From Modicisalibacter sp033446685 (GTDB taxonomy: Bacteria > Pseudomonadota > Gammaproteobacteria > Pseudomonadales > Halomonadaceae): 64,000 nucleotides of DNA. This document shows, piece after piece, positions 25,941 through 35,075 of the stretch. Made by a program: the position numbers and the translations under genes. How positions within the stretch are numbered: the stretch's first letter is position 1; every line of letters starts with the position of its first letter. Location of the stretch: NCBI RefSeq assembly GCF_033446685.1, contig NZ_JAWQLY010000005.1:124001-188000 (forward strand), given 5' to 3'. The notes under the pieces are model-generated. The model was given only the letters and a program-made list of their open reading frames with translations, did no database searches and was not told where the DNA came from.

Positions 25941-27743
25941 TCATGCATGTGCGGCCATTCGCTTGAAGATGTCATTGCGCAACAGCAGCTCTTCGTAGCG
26001 GCCGGCATCGACGACGCGACCTTGATCGATAAGATAGATACAATCGCACTGCTTAACCGTGGCCAGCCGGTGGGCAATGATGATGGTGGTCTTCTTGCCC
26101 GAGAAGTCATGGACCGCATCCATTACCAACTTCTCGGTAATGCCGTCCAGTGCACTGGTGGCCTCGTCCAGGACCAGAACCTCGGCGTCACTATAGAGAG
26201 CTCGAGCGATACCGATGCGCTGGCGCTGACCGCCGGAGAGCTGCACGCCTCGCTCGCCCACCCGGGTATGGATACCCTCGGGTAGTTCGTTCAAAAGCCC
26301 ATCCAGATGCGCCATGCTGGCCGCTCGGCACACCCGAACGTCGTCAATAGACTCTGGCGGTAGGCCGAAGGCGATATTTTCGCGGATCGTCGCGTCGGTC
26401 AGGAAGATGTGCTGGGGCACAAACCCCAGTGTGTTCTGCCAGGCGCGCATATCACCCTTCTCGAGCGGCTGGCCGTCAATCAACAGCCTGCCCGTGCTGG
26501 GCTTGATCAACCCCAGCAGCATGTCGATCGTGGTCGACTTGCCGGATCCCGAGGCGCCGACCAGGCCAATGACGCGATTGGCGGGTATCTCCAGGGTAAG
26601 CCCGTCCAAGGCCGGATCCTGCTTATTGGGGTAGGTGAAGACGATATCCTGCATCGCAATGGAGTGCTGCGGAACCCAGCGTCCCACATCGACGGGGACG
26701 TCGTTATCTTCGTTGACCCCTGCCACACTCGCCCGCAAGTCGTCGCGCAGGGTGTCGAACGCGGCCAGTGCGCCACGGATTTGCGATACGCTGGAATACA
26801 CCTGCTGGAAGGCCGGTAATAGCTTGAAGCCCGCCAGGGCATACACGGACAGCACCGGCAGAATACTGCCGAGGTTGCCCTGGTAGGTCGCCAGCAGATA
26901 GAGCACGAGAAAGATGACGCTACCGAACGCGACCAGTTCCATGGCATAGCGCGGAGCCTGGCTGAGCGCCTGATTGACCCCCTGGGCATCGGCAAAATAG
27001 CCACTGGCCTCGGAAAAGCGCCGAGTGAATATTCGCTGACGGCCAAGCACCAGTGCATCCTTGATGCCGCCAAAACCCTCTATGATCAGTTTGTAACGCT
27101 GGGTCTGGGCTTCCGAAATAGCCGTGCCATTGGCGATCAGCCGACGACGAACCGTCGCGTAAAGCAACAGGTAAGCCACGATGAAAACCACGAGTCCCAC
27201 TATCGCCACCAGTGGGTTGTAGATGAATATCGCCATCAGCATGAAGATCGCCATCACCAGCTTGGCGTTCATCAGCATTAACGGGTTGATGACGCTCAAG
27301 GTGATGCGCTGACATTCCTGGGTGATCTTGTTGGTCAGCTGGCTGGTATTACCAGCAGCGTGAAAAGTCCAAGGTTGATACATGTAATGCTTGAAAAGAC
27401 GATTGCCCAACTCCACACCCACTCGTGCACCGTAGAGAGACAGCCGCCAGATGGTAACCATCGATATAAGCGCCGCGAGGGTCAGCATCAAAAGCACGCC
27501 GACACCCACCCACAGCAGAAAGCTCGTCGGCGAGCCGGCCCCGGTCGCACGATAGATATCGGCTATCAGCCCCTCGCCTTGGAGCCGGCTCATGTCACCG
27601 ACCAGCGCCATGAAGGGGCCTATCGAAACCACGCCGACGATCTCTGCAAAAGCCATCAGGGTAACGAGGATTTGCAACTTAAGGAGTTTCTTGCGCTGTT
27701 CGTCTGTCAACAGCGAATAAAGTTCAGCGAGGCTCTTAATCAT
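25941..27743 (-). CDS. PglK-like ABC exporter (lipid-linked oligosaccharide flippase candidate)
   Basis: A 600-residue half-transporter: six membrane segments in residues ~20-320, then the ATPase domain. Walker A is GASGSGKST, the signature LSGGQRQRIGIARAL, Walker B VLVLDEATSAL, and the switch His in IIIAHRLATV. The N-terminal helix KSLAELYSLLTDEQRKKL followed by LMAFAEIVGVVSIGPFMALV resembles Campylobacter PglK, which flips undecaprenyl-linked glycans. MsbA-like lipid or peptide export is an alternative. No Wzx appears in the window, so this may move the repeat unit across the inner membrane. It sits between the initiating transferase and the ligase-like gene. Confidence 0.8.
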   Translation of the reverse strand: MIKSLAELYSLLTDEQRKKLLKLQILVTLMAFAEIVGVVSIGPFMALVGDMSRLQGEGLIADIYRATGAGSPTSFLLWVGVGVLLMLTLAALISMVTIWRLSLYGARVGVELGNRLFKHYMYQPWTFHAAGNTSQLTNKITQECQRITLSVINPLMLMNAKLVMAIFMLMAIFIYNPLVAIVGLVVFIVAYLLLYATVRRRLIANGTAISEAQTQRYKLIIEGFGGIKDALVLGRQRIFTRRFSEASGYFADAQGVNQALSQAPRYAMELVAFGSVIFLVLYLLATYQGNLGSILPVLSVYALAGFKLLPAFQQVYSSVSQIRGALAAFDTLRDDLRASVAGVNEDNDVPVDVGRWVPQHSIAMQDIVFTYPNKQDPALDGLTLEIPANRVIGLVGASGSGKSTTIDMLLGLIKPSTGRLLIDGQPLEKGDMRAWQNTLGFVPQHIFLTDATIRENIAFGLPPESIDDVRVCRAASMAHLDGLLNELPEGIHTRVGERGVQLSGGQRQRIGIARALYSDAEVLVLDEATSALDGITEKLVMDAVHDFSGKKTTIIIAHRLATVKQCDCIYLIDQGRVVDAGRYEELLLRNDIFKRMAAHA

Positions 27744-27842
27744 AATATCGACGACCTAGGCAGAAGCTGGAATGATTTTATCTTCAGAAAAACAAGATCC
27801 CAGGTAGTTATCTCTGTATTGCAAGTGCCGGGATCACGCCAT

Positions 27843-29219
27843 CTAGCGCGAGCCAAACCCCGTCAGTAGCGTCTTGATCGTGCGCATTACAATCAATAAA
27901 TCGAGCCAGAAGGAAACATGCTTGATGTAGTAAAAATCGTATTCCAGCTTTTCGATCATTCCATCGACATCGGCGGCGTAACCCTGCATCACCTGCGCCC
28001 AGCCGGAAATGCCGGGACGAACGACGTGGCGGTAGTGGAAGAAGGGAACGTCCTTACCGTACCACTCGGTGAGTTCCATCGACTCGGGGCGCGGCCCGAT
28101 CAAGCTCATGTCGCCCTTCAGCACGTTGAACAACTGTGGAAGCTCGTCGAGGCGATACTTGCGGATCACTTTACCCACCCGAGTCACGCGAGGATCTACG
28201 CCCGCTTCGGTGAACCCACGCCCTACACGGTCGGTGTACATGCTGCGGAATTTGTAGACCGTGAACTGCCGGCAGCAGAGCCCCATACGACGCTGTTTGA
28301 AGATAGCCGGGCCGGGACTGTCCAGGCGGATGGCAAGCGAGGTGAGTGCCATGAGCGGCAGTGCCAGTGGCATGATTGCCAGTACCGACAGGATATCCAA
28401 CCCTCGCTTGACGACCTCGTAGCCTTCGTGGGGAGAGAGGCTACCGTGACGGACCTCGTCGGGCAGCTGGTCGAGGGCGACCTTGCCACTGATGAGCTCG
28501 AGCGCCCGGCTCGGCGTATAGACGGGGATGCGATGAATCGTGCACTGTCCCAGGAAGCGCTTCCAGGCATCGCTCAAGTCCGCCTGCATGTCGGCTACCA
28601 CCGCATCGACGCGCACACGGTTCAGGTTGGGCACATCGAGCAGGCACCAGCCCGCCCCCGGCTGCTGGCACAGTGCGCTGGCACGACCGAAGGGCACGAT
28701 GGCGATCAGCGGTTTTCCAGCCTGCGCCAGCATGTGGCAGCTCATCCAGCCAGCGGCGCTGGCCAGAATAAAGCTGACCAGTACGTAGTTGCCGTCAAAG
28801 TCGATGCGAAGCAGTGCAAGCCCCGCTGCAGACAGGCCATAGCAAAGCGTCAGGCCGGGGACGATCAATACGGCGGCCTTGACCTCCGGTAGCCGGGAAA
28901 GGCGCTGTACGGCCAGCCCCGCGACCAGGTAACTCAGCGACGCTAGTCCAGCACCCAGCCATTGCTCGACGCTCATCCCCTCCCAGAACCCCCAACCCCA
29001 CATCAGCAGTGCCGGAACGACTACGGCTACCGCCCACCCCATGACGAGATGCACGCCCGGGTGCAAGAAGAGCCGCTCCAAGGGACGCACATGGCGGCGT
29101 TGCTGATCCAGCCATTCATCCTGCAGCGTCTCGACCTGCATGGGACTGCCGAGACTCCCTGCCGTCGGGCTCCATCCCGTAGCCGAGTGATTTAGATGCT
29201 TCTTGATATGCGCCAACAT
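27843..29219 (-). CDS. Polyprenyl-phosphate sugar-phosphate transferase (initiating enzyme)
   Basis: A 458-residue protein of the polyisoprenyl-phosphate hexose-1-phosphate transferase family (WbaP/WcaJ type). The N-terminal part has about four to five membrane segments, then a nucleotide-fold-like region (about 165-245). The catalytic PglC-like domain starts at YEVVKRGLDILSVLAI and holds FKQRRMG, YKFRSM, RKYRLDELPQLFNVLKGDMS and GPRPE. It loads the first sugar-phosphate onto undecaprenyl phosphate and so starts each repeat unit. Start ATG at 29219 has a GGAGG site. The sugar (often Glc, Gal or a GlcNAc/FucNAc derivative) cannot be told from sequence. Confidence 0.88.
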   Translation of the reverse strand: MLAHIKKHLNHSATGWSPTAGSLGSPMQVETLQDEWLDQQRRHVRPLERLFLHPGVHLVMGWAVAVVVPALLMWGWGFWEGMSVEQWLGAGLASLSYLVAGLAVQRLSRLPEVKAAVLIVPGLTLCYGLSAAGLALLRIDFDGNYVLVSFILASAAGWMSCHMLAQAGKPLIAIVPFGRASALCQQPGAGWCLLDVPNLNRVRVDAVVADMQADLSDAWKRFLGQCTIHRIPVYTPSRALELISGKVALDQLPDEVRHGSLSPHEGYEVVKRGLDILSVLAIMPLALPLMALTSLAIRLDSPGPAIFKQRRMGLCCRQFTVYKFRSMYTDRVGRGFTEAGVDPRVTRVGKVIRKYRLDELPQLFNVLKGDMSLIGPRPESMELTEWYGKDVPFFHYRHVVRPGISGWAQVMQGYAADVDGMIEKLEYDFYYIKHVSFWLDLLIVMRTIKTLLTGFGSR

Positions 29220-29408
29220 TGTGCCTCCCTGCTGTATAAGCCATCAGCACGGTGATAGGGAAAAACTTGAATCCTGGACCGGCATGGCGTGTCAAACGCC
29301 CACACCCGGCGCTTGCTGCGTTACAGTGCGAACCACGAATCGCGACCGTGCCGTCCGGCGTGTTGAGCTTCGCTTTACCCTTGTGACGAGAGACGAGCGT
29401 CTATCGAG

Positions 29409-30701
29409 CTAGAAGACCTCGATCAGGTCGTGCTTCTGCCACTTGGCGAGGTAGTCTTCGACCAGCGCCAGCGGCAGTCCGACCTTTCTGGCCAGCAGAT
29501 TCATGCTGGTAGGCCGGGATAGCGTTGGAATGGTATCCATGAGCAACCGCAGGCGGCGGCGTTGCTCATCAGGGGCATCGCCGAAGGCCACCTGCCCGGG
29601 GTCGACGTAAAGGTCGTATCGCGGATGGGAAAGGCAGATGTTCCCCGAAAAGCGTTTGCGAACCACGGCGCTTGTCTCCAGGATCTCGACCGCCGCCAGC
29701 AGCGTCGTCACCGCCTCCTCCAGGCACGCCTTGTCCATCAGCTCGAAGCTGTCCCGGTCGGTGTGATATTCGGGATAGGGATAGCGCGACAACGAGGCCA
29801 TGGGGATGCCGTAGGCTTCCCAGATATATTCGTCATTGAGCAGCACGCTTTCGAACTCACCGGTGTGGTGCCGGTATCCCGAGCGCTCCAGAGCGTCGGC
29901 AAGCGCGAGTTCGATGTTGGCTTGCTGATGCCGCGAGAACTGCAGCGCCAGTTCCGTGGGTGAACCCAGCATTTCCAGCATGACGCCTTCCAAGAGGCGC
30001 TCCCGCTCCTCGGTGGGCAAGCGCCCCAGGTAATATTCGTTGCCGATGATTCCCGGTGCCAGCACCAGGCGATAGCTGAAGTTGAGCGGCTGAGAGCGCT
30101 TGCGCAGCACATCGAACAACGCGACCCCCACCGCCACGCCCGAGAGACCATCATTGGCCACGCCGGGATGATCCAGGTTGGCCCCGAAAACGATCGTCTC
30201 TTCAGAACGGCCTTCAAGCGTATAGTCGAGCACACGCAGCGTGCCGGGCTCTTCCCGGGTCTCGATGACGACCTGATAGTCGCCCTCTTCCAGATCATCG
30301 TAGAAACGACGCGGGACGCAGAACCCCCAATCGCGCTCCCAACTGCGGAATAGCTGGCGGAAATGGAATGGGATCGCGTCCGGATAGCGATGATCGAAAT
30401 GCAGGTGACGGCGTAGCTCCTCGCGTGTGACGGTGCCGGAAAACGATTCCGACAGCGCCATTACCGCCAGCGGATGATGCAGGCCGTCGTAGATCGTCTC
30501 GCCCCGGTAATCGATACGCGCCGCCACCACATCCCACTTGGGCGGGATCGCCCAGCCGTTATAGTTGTCGCTCGCGGGGTAGCTGTGCTCGCGAAACGCC
30601 AGAATGTCCTGCATATAAGCGATGGTGGCGTCGTAATCGCTGGAACAGACCACGCGATTGAGCGGCGTCAGGTCCGCCAGCAGTTTCAGCATGTCGTACA
30701 T
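29409..30701 (-). CDS. DUF4910 M28-like metallopeptidase-fold protein
   Basis: A 430-residue protein of the DUF4910/DUF2172 aminopeptidase-like family. The zinc-peptidase fold shows in GANLDHPGVANDGLSGVAV (His and Asp metal ligands), GNEYYLGRLP, and ASLSRYPYPEYHTDRDS. The last ~70 residues form a winged-helix-like tail. Such proteins occur in polysaccharide and flagellin-glycan loci, where they may act on amide bonds of acylated sugars instead of peptides; no member's reaction is known to me for certain. It follows the deacetylase gene without a gap (TGA then ATG). A 189-base spacer separates it from the initiating transferase gene. Confidence 0.75.
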   Translation of the reverse strand: MYDMLKLLADLTPLNRVVCSSDYDATIAYMQDILAFREHSYPASDNYNGWAIPPKWDVVAARIDYRGETIYDGLHHPLAVMALSESFSGTVTREELRRHLHFDHRYPDAIPFHFRQLFRSWERDWGFCVPRRFYDDLEEGDYQVVIETREEPGTLRVLDYTLEGRSEETIVFGANLDHPGVANDGLSGVAVGVALFDVLRKRSQPLNFSYRLVLAPGIIGNEYYLGRLPTEERERLLEGVMLEMLGSPTELALQFSRHQQANIELALADALERSGYRHHTGEFESVLLNDEYIWEAYGIPMASLSRYPYPEYHTDRDSFELMDKACLEEAVTTLLAAVEILETSAVVRKRFSGNICLSHPRYDLYVDPGQVAFGDAPDEQRRRLRLLMDTIPTLSRPTSMNLLARKVGLPLALVEDYLAKWQKHDLIEVF

Positions 30702-31712
30702 TCACGCACCCTCTTCAGGTTCAGGCATTGCGACTGACGTAGCGGCCCACTGGAATGCATCCAGCCCCGCCGCAGCGCTGAACGGCACATCGTTGGTGTC
30801 CAGCCGGGGCAGCGATAAGGGATCATTTCGCGAGAGATCGGCCAGGCCCACCTCGACGGTCAAACCCATGGCGCACTGCTTCTCCCTGAGGATTTCCAGC
30901 AGCGAAGCGTTGTAACCGCCGTACGGATAGCACATCACCCAATCCTGCGTGGGTACGCCCAGCTCGCCTAAGAAGTCCAGGCTGCGCTCGATTTCCTGGC
31001 GCTGTTCGACGGGAGACAGCGTGTTCAACCAGCGATGCTGGTCGCCGTGGCTACCGATGCACATGCCCGCATCATGGAGCTCGCGCAATTGCGCCTTGCC
31101 CATGTACAGCGACTCGGCGAAACCCTTTTCGTCGGCCGTGACAAAGCGCTGGAATAATTGATCGACGATTTCGCTGCGCAGCGCCTGGGGCAGCCCTTTT
31201 TGCAAAATGCGCTTGATGAAGGTCACGTCCGGCGTGTCATAGCGGCTTTCATTCGAATAAAGCCGGTAATAGTCGGCGTTGGGTTTCAGGTCATGGCGGA
31301 CACGATGAACGTCCAGCAGCGCGAATATCTCACAGACCAGTTGGCGTGGATCGACCCCGCTGGCAAGGACGAAATGGATCTTGTTGACGTCGAGGACACG
31401 GCCGTCGAGAACCGCGCAGGCGGGCGGAAAGAAACTCCCCTGCATGCCCCGCGCCACGAGTTCCGGGAGGACATGGTCGTAATGATCCATATAGCCGTCG
31501 TCGAACGTCAACAGGGCGGCCCTGCTGGGCAAGTCCCCTTCGCCGCGCATCGCGGCTATCACATCCTGCGTGCGTACGATCCGGTAATGCTGCTCGAGGA
31601 AGTCCAGTTGACCGCGGAAGTTGTCCAGTTCCAGCCCCTTGAGCGTCGGGTAGCGCGATCCGGCTATCGGACGGACATAGTGATACATCACGATCAGCAA
31701 CGAGTCGGTCAT
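30702..31712 (-). CDS. Polysaccharide deacetylase family (NodB-type) protein
   Basis: A 336-residue carbohydrate esterase family 4-like protein. The two NodB metal-binding motifs are present: LTFDDGYMDHYD near 80-90 (catalytic base and metal Asp) and GSHGDQHRWL near 230 (two metal His). It has no signal peptide, so it would act in the cytoplasm on a sugar nucleotide, lipid-linked sugar or free sugar instead of on finished polymer. The start at 31712 is preferred to a GTG-type frame to 31760, since AAGGA lies nine bases upstream and SLLIVMYHYVRP is the usual beginning. It is coupled to the DUF4910 gene downstream. Confidence 0.82.
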   Translation of the reverse strand: MTDSLLIVMYHYVRPIAGSRYPTLKGLELDNFRGQLDFLEQHYRIVRTQDVIAAMRGEGDLPSRAALLTFDDGYMDHYDHVLPELVARGMQGSFFPPACAVLDGRVLDVNKIHFVLASGVDPRQLVCEIFALLDVHRVRHDLKPNADYYRLYSNESRYDTPDVTFIKRILQKGLPQALRSEIVDQLFQRFVTADEKGFAESLYMGKAQLRELHDAGMCIGSHGDQHRWLNTLSPVEQRQEIERSLDFLGELGVPTQDWVMCYPYGGYNASLLEILREKQCAMGLTVEVGLADLSRNDPLSLPRLDTNDVPFSAAAGLDAFQWAATSVAMPEPEEGA

Positions 31713-31737
31713 TGTGCTTGTTCCTTGTGTTCGCCCC

Positions 31738-32562
31738 TCACCAGGCACTGAGACCGCCATCCACGTTCAATTCCTGCCCGGTTACGTAGCGCGAGGCATC
31801 CGAAGCCAGGTAGATGAGCGCCCCCGTCAGCTCTTCGGGACGCCCCATGCGCTGCATGGGCACCCGAGCGGAGTAGCGGCGCTGAAATTCCGCGTTCTGG
31901 CCGCTTGCCACGCCGCCGGGGATCAGCGTATTGACGCGTATCCCGTGGCTCGCCCAGAGCGTTGCCAGATAACGCGCCAGGCCCGCCACGCCCGCCTTCG
32001 AGGCGGCATAGACCGGCGGCGTATTGATCGCCACTCCCAGGTATTCCGAACCCCGGTAGATCGATGGATCGCAGCCCAGCTGGCCGTAGATCGAGCCGGT
32101 ATGGATGATGCTGCCACCGCTACCCTGGGCGATCATTTGTCGTCCGATCGCACGCGACACCATGAAGACGCCGTCCAGATTGACGGCCATGATCTTGCGC
32201 CATTCTTCGAGCGCGTAGGTCTCGGCTGGCGCGAAGAAGGCCTGAAGATCGTCCGATTTGCTGGCGGCGTTGTTGTGCAGGATGTCGATCCTTCCGAAGT
32301 ATGCAACGGTGCGTGCTACCAGGGTTTCGACGGATGCCTCGCTGGCCACGTCGCACTCCAGGCCGATGCAGTCGACTCGGTACTCGTCGGCGATTCGGCG
32401 GGCCAGCTCGTCGGCCGCTTCGCCGTCGAGATCGGCGATTGCGACGCTGGCGCCGAATTCGGCCAGGGCGCGACAGAAATGCTGGCCGAGAATACCCAGA
32501 CCACCGGTGACGACGGCAACCTTGCCCTCCAGATCAAACAACCGCCTGTAGCTGAGCGTCAT
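31738..32562 (-). CDS. SDR-family oxidoreductase (first of two PtmA-like copies)
   Basis: A 274-residue short-chain dehydrogenase. The cofactor loop is VTGGLGILG near 15-23, followed by NNAA, the catalytic Ser in HTGSIYG, and YAASKAG. The end LNVDGGLSAW is normal for the family. It resembles the SDR at 33515-34312 in length and in the YRGSEYLG / YAGTDHAN insert, so the two look like diverged paralogues. PtmA, an SDR of the Campylobacter legionaminic acid set, is the closest named idea. GGAGG lies nine bases before the ATG. It overlaps the Gfo/Idh/MocA gene by 29 bases. Confidence 0.8.
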   Translation of the reverse strand: MTLSYRRLFDLEGKVAVVTGGLGILGQHFCRALAEFGASVAIADLDGEAADELARRIADEYRVDCIGLECDVASEASVETLVARTVAYFGRIDILHNNAASKSDDLQAFFAPAETYALEEWRKIMAVNLDGVFMVSRAIGRQMIAQGSGGSIIHTGSIYGQLGCDPSIYRGSEYLGVAINTPPVYAASKAGVAGLARYLATLWASHGIRVNTLIPGGVASGQNAEFQRRYSARVPMQRMGRPEELTGALIYLASDASRYVTGQELNVDGGLSAW

Positions 32563-33469
32563 CGATCGACACCTCCTGGTTGGTCTGCAGAGCACGGTTG
32601 CCGGCAATCAATGTCTTGAGCACCCAAACGGTCGTTTCAGCGGACTCGCTCGGACGCCCGAATTCGACCATCGCGGCGAACTCGCTGAGTAAACGCCGGA
32701 ACATCGAGAAATTGTCGGTAATGTCATGCTGGCTGTGGCAGCGGGAGCCGAGGACATCGACGCGAAAGATCGGCGGTGCATCACCCAGCGCATCGACGGT
32801 GACAAGCGTTCCGTCGTCCATCGTGATCGCCAGTGACTGATGGCGGCTCGCGAGTGCGCGAATGGCAACCGGGCGGGCCTGTACCAGCGGAAAGATCGCA
32901 TCCAGCATGTGGACGCCATAGCGGGCCCAGTCGTTGACGATGGTTCCGCGCAACACATGCAGTTGCCCGTAATCGGCGATGCCAGCCTTGATGACATCGA
33001 GCTCCCAGGCGTACCGCATGCTCGAACAGGACATCAGCTTGCCCGTCTCGAGAAAGGGCCTGAAATAATCGAGCTCGACGGTGTCGAGCGTCAGAGGTTT
33101 GTCGATGAACACCGGAATGCCGGCTTCGAGAAACGGCTCGGCCAACCTGCGATGCGACGCGGCGTCGTCGCGGGCGATGATCACCGCATCGACCTGGCCG
33201 AGCATCTCGCTGGGGCTGGCCACGGCGGTGGCGATATTCGCGGCCCGGCACAGGGCCTGGGTCACCGCCGCATCCTGGGTCCAGGCGCAGGTGACACGCA
33301 GCCCCTCGACCCCGAAGTCGGAGGCGTGCCGCCGGCGTACATAGTCGTAGATGACCGGCCAGCCGGCTTCGCGCAGACCGGCATCCGAATAGCCGTTAAT
33401 GATTGACGAGTAAGAAAACGGATGGCCGTTACCCGGGCTATGCCCGAGGATCCCTACATTTATAGCCAT
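32534..33469 (-). CDS. Gfo/Idh/MocA-family sugar oxidoreductase
   Basis: A 311-residue NAD(P)-dependent oxidoreductase. The N-terminal Rossmann part begins INVGILGHSPGNGHPFSYSSI; the conserved DKP variant of the EKP motif is in VFIDKPLTLDT; the catalytic His region reads RYGVHMLDAI. The N-terminal Gly pattern is unusual (GHSPGNGHP in place of G.G..G), as in several polysaccharide-locus members. It probably oxidises or isomerises a sugar or sugar-phosphate together with the two SDRs around it. The ATG at 33469 has AAGGGG six bases upstream; another ATG at 33496 is possible. Confidence 0.75.
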   Translation of the reverse strand: MAINVGILGHSPGNGHPFSYSSIINGYSDAGLREAGWPVIYDYVRRRHASDFGVEGLRVTCAWTQDAAVTQALCRAANIATAVASPSEMLGQVDAVIIARDDAASHRRLAEPFLEAGIPVFIDKPLTLDTVELDYFRPFLETGKLMSCSSMRYAWELDVIKAGIADYGQLHVLRGTIVNDWARYGVHMLDAIFPLVQARPVAIRALASRHQSLAITMDDGTLVTVDALGDAPPIFRVDVLGSRCHSQHDITDNFSMFRRLLSEFAAMVEFGRPSESAETTVWVLKTLIAGNRALQTNQEVSIDDAQLQAVV

Positions 33470-33514
33470 GAACTGCCCCTTAAGGAATTCAGACATGAAC
33501 TCCTGCCAAGCCGA

Positions 33515-34312
33515 TTACCAGATGGCCCAGCCGCCATCGACGCAAAGATTTTGCCCAGTCATGTAACTGCCGGCATCGCTTGCCAGCAACGCGACCGCCC
33601 CCTTTAGTTCGTCGGGCTCACCCAAGCGTCCTAGCGGAGCCTTATCCTTGAGACGTTGCATGAAGCTCTCGTTGTCCTGAGTCACGGCATGTGGGAAAGC
33701 GCCCGGGCTTATCGCATTGACACGGATTGCGTCGGGGGAAAGAAAGCTGGCGAGATAACGGGTAAATTGCAGCACGCCGGCCTTGGCAGCACCGTAACTA
33801 GGAGGGTTGGCATGGTCGGTCCCGGCGTATAAGCGGTAGTCGGGTGCTATATGGCCGTACATCGAGGCGATGTTGACGATACAACCTCGATGCTCCTTGA
33901 TCAGGGGATGAAAGTTCTTAACCATGCGAAACACGGCATTGAGGCTGATATCCACGTCGTAGTACCAGTCCTCTTCATCGATGCTTTGCCAGCTATTCTT
34001 GCGCCCTGACCAGGCATTGTTCACCAGAATATCTAGCCCGCCACACTCGCTGCCGATTCGATCAACGCATGCCTTGACCGAATCGATGTCGGTAACGTCC
34101 AGCGCGACACCACGATGCTCGCCTTCAGGAAAGCTTTCGCGGAGCCGTTGCGCGGCATGGACACAAGAATCGCCATCGCGGCTCGCCACCACCACACTGG
34201 CCCCTAGCTCAGCCAAGGCTTCGCCCATGGCCATCCCCAGATAGCCGGCACCGCCGCTAATCAGCGCCGTGCGGCCTGACAGGTCGAACAAGTCATGCAG
34301 TGATCTGTTCAT
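33515..34312 (-). CDS. SDR-family oxidoreductase, PtmA-like
   Basis: A 265-residue short-chain dehydrogenase with the cofactor motif ISGGAGYLG, NNAW, the catalytic Ser in IASMYGH and the YGAAKAG lysine motif, ending NLCVDGGWAIW. PtmA-like SDRs sit beside the CMP-legionaminate synthetase gene in Campylobacter and many other bacteria; they were assigned to the supply of amino-sugar precursor. Here it likewise follows legF, overlapping it by 20 bases. The ATG at 34312 has AGGAA six bases upstream; the TTG at 34318 is less likely. Confidence 0.8.
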   Translation of the reverse strand: MNRSLHDLFDLSGRTALISGGAGYLGMAMGEALAELGASVVVASRDGDSCVHAAQRLRESFPEGEHRGVALDVTDIDSVKACVDRIGSECGGLDILVNNAWSGRKNSWQSIDEEDWYYDVDISLNAVFRMVKNFHPLIKEHRGCIVNIASMYGHIAPDYRLYAGTDHANPPSYGAAKAGVLQFTRYLASFLSPDAIRVNAISPGAFPHAVTQDNESFMQRLKDKAPLGRLGEPDELKGAVALLASDAGSYMTGQNLCVDGGWAIW

Positions 34313-35006
34313 GATCAATTCCTTTCACCAAGTATTCGGCAATCATGAAATCTTCAAGTGTGTCGATATCCAGCGACCAGCGACCGTCGACCACTACTGC
34401 CCCCATGCGACCGAAGAGCAATGCCTCACAGCTTGCATGTAAACGGTCGAGACGAAAGGCGTAAACATCGCCACTGAGTTGATAAGCCTCCGGCAAGGCC
34501 TGCCGGGGCAGCCAAGGTATAGCCCCTTCGATAAAGGTTTGGAGCTCTCCTTGAGAGAGCTTCCAGGCTCGATGGGGATTGAGTTCAGCAGGTTTGAACG
34601 TCGCCACAGAGTCCAAGCCTTCAGCGAGACGCTTCAGGCATTGGTGGATGAATTCTGGTCTTCGAAATGGACTAGTTGGTTCGAGCAATAATCCATAAGG
34701 CGCGCGCTCTCCCTCGGCCTTTAGGCGCTCCGCCAAGTCTACGACCGTGTCGAGCACGCGGGACGTGTCGGTGGCGAGCGGCGAGGGACGCCACATGACT
34801 TCTGCGCCACAGAGCCCGGCTACATTGGCGATTTCATGATCATCGGTGGAGACTATGACTCTATCTATGACCTCAACGTCAAGAGCCATCCGTATTGTCC
34901 AGTCGATCAAGGGTCGACCGCCGAGATCACGTATATTTTTGCCGGGAACTGACTTACTGCCGCCACGGGCAGGAATGATAGCTATAACTCTTTTTTCACC
35001 GACCAT
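34293..35006 (-). CDS. legF: CMP-nonulosonate (legionaminate) cytidylyltransferase
   Basis: A 237-residue member of the CMP-sialic acid synthetase family (NeuA/PtmB/LegF). The nucleotide-binding motif is AIIPARGGSKSVPGKNI near the start; LLEPTSPFR and the C-terminal IDTLEDFMIAEYLV are also conserved. It activates the nonulosonic acid with CTP. The neighbours (LegI, LegG, LegH, LegB, PtmE) make CMP-legionaminic acid the best guess for its product; NeuAc is less likely, since a 4,6-dehydratase and PtmE are present. The ATG at 35006 is chosen over a TTG at 35036. Confidence 0.85.
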   Translation of the reverse strand: MVGEKRVIAIIPARGGSKSVPGKNIRDLGGRPLIDWTIRMALDVEVIDRVIVSTDDHEIANVAGLCGAEVMWRPSPLATDTSRVLDTVVDLAERLKAEGERAPYGLLLEPTSPFRRPEFIHQCLKRLAEGLDSVATFKPAELNPHRAWKLSQGELQTFIEGAIPWLPRQALPEAYQLSGDVYAFRLDRLHASCEALLFGRMGAVVVDGRWSLDIDTLEDFMIAEYLVKGIDHEQITA

Positions 35007-35075
35007 GGATTTACTCGAATATAAATAGATAAGCAATAGTTTTATTAACCATAACTATCAAGATTAACTAAACTA

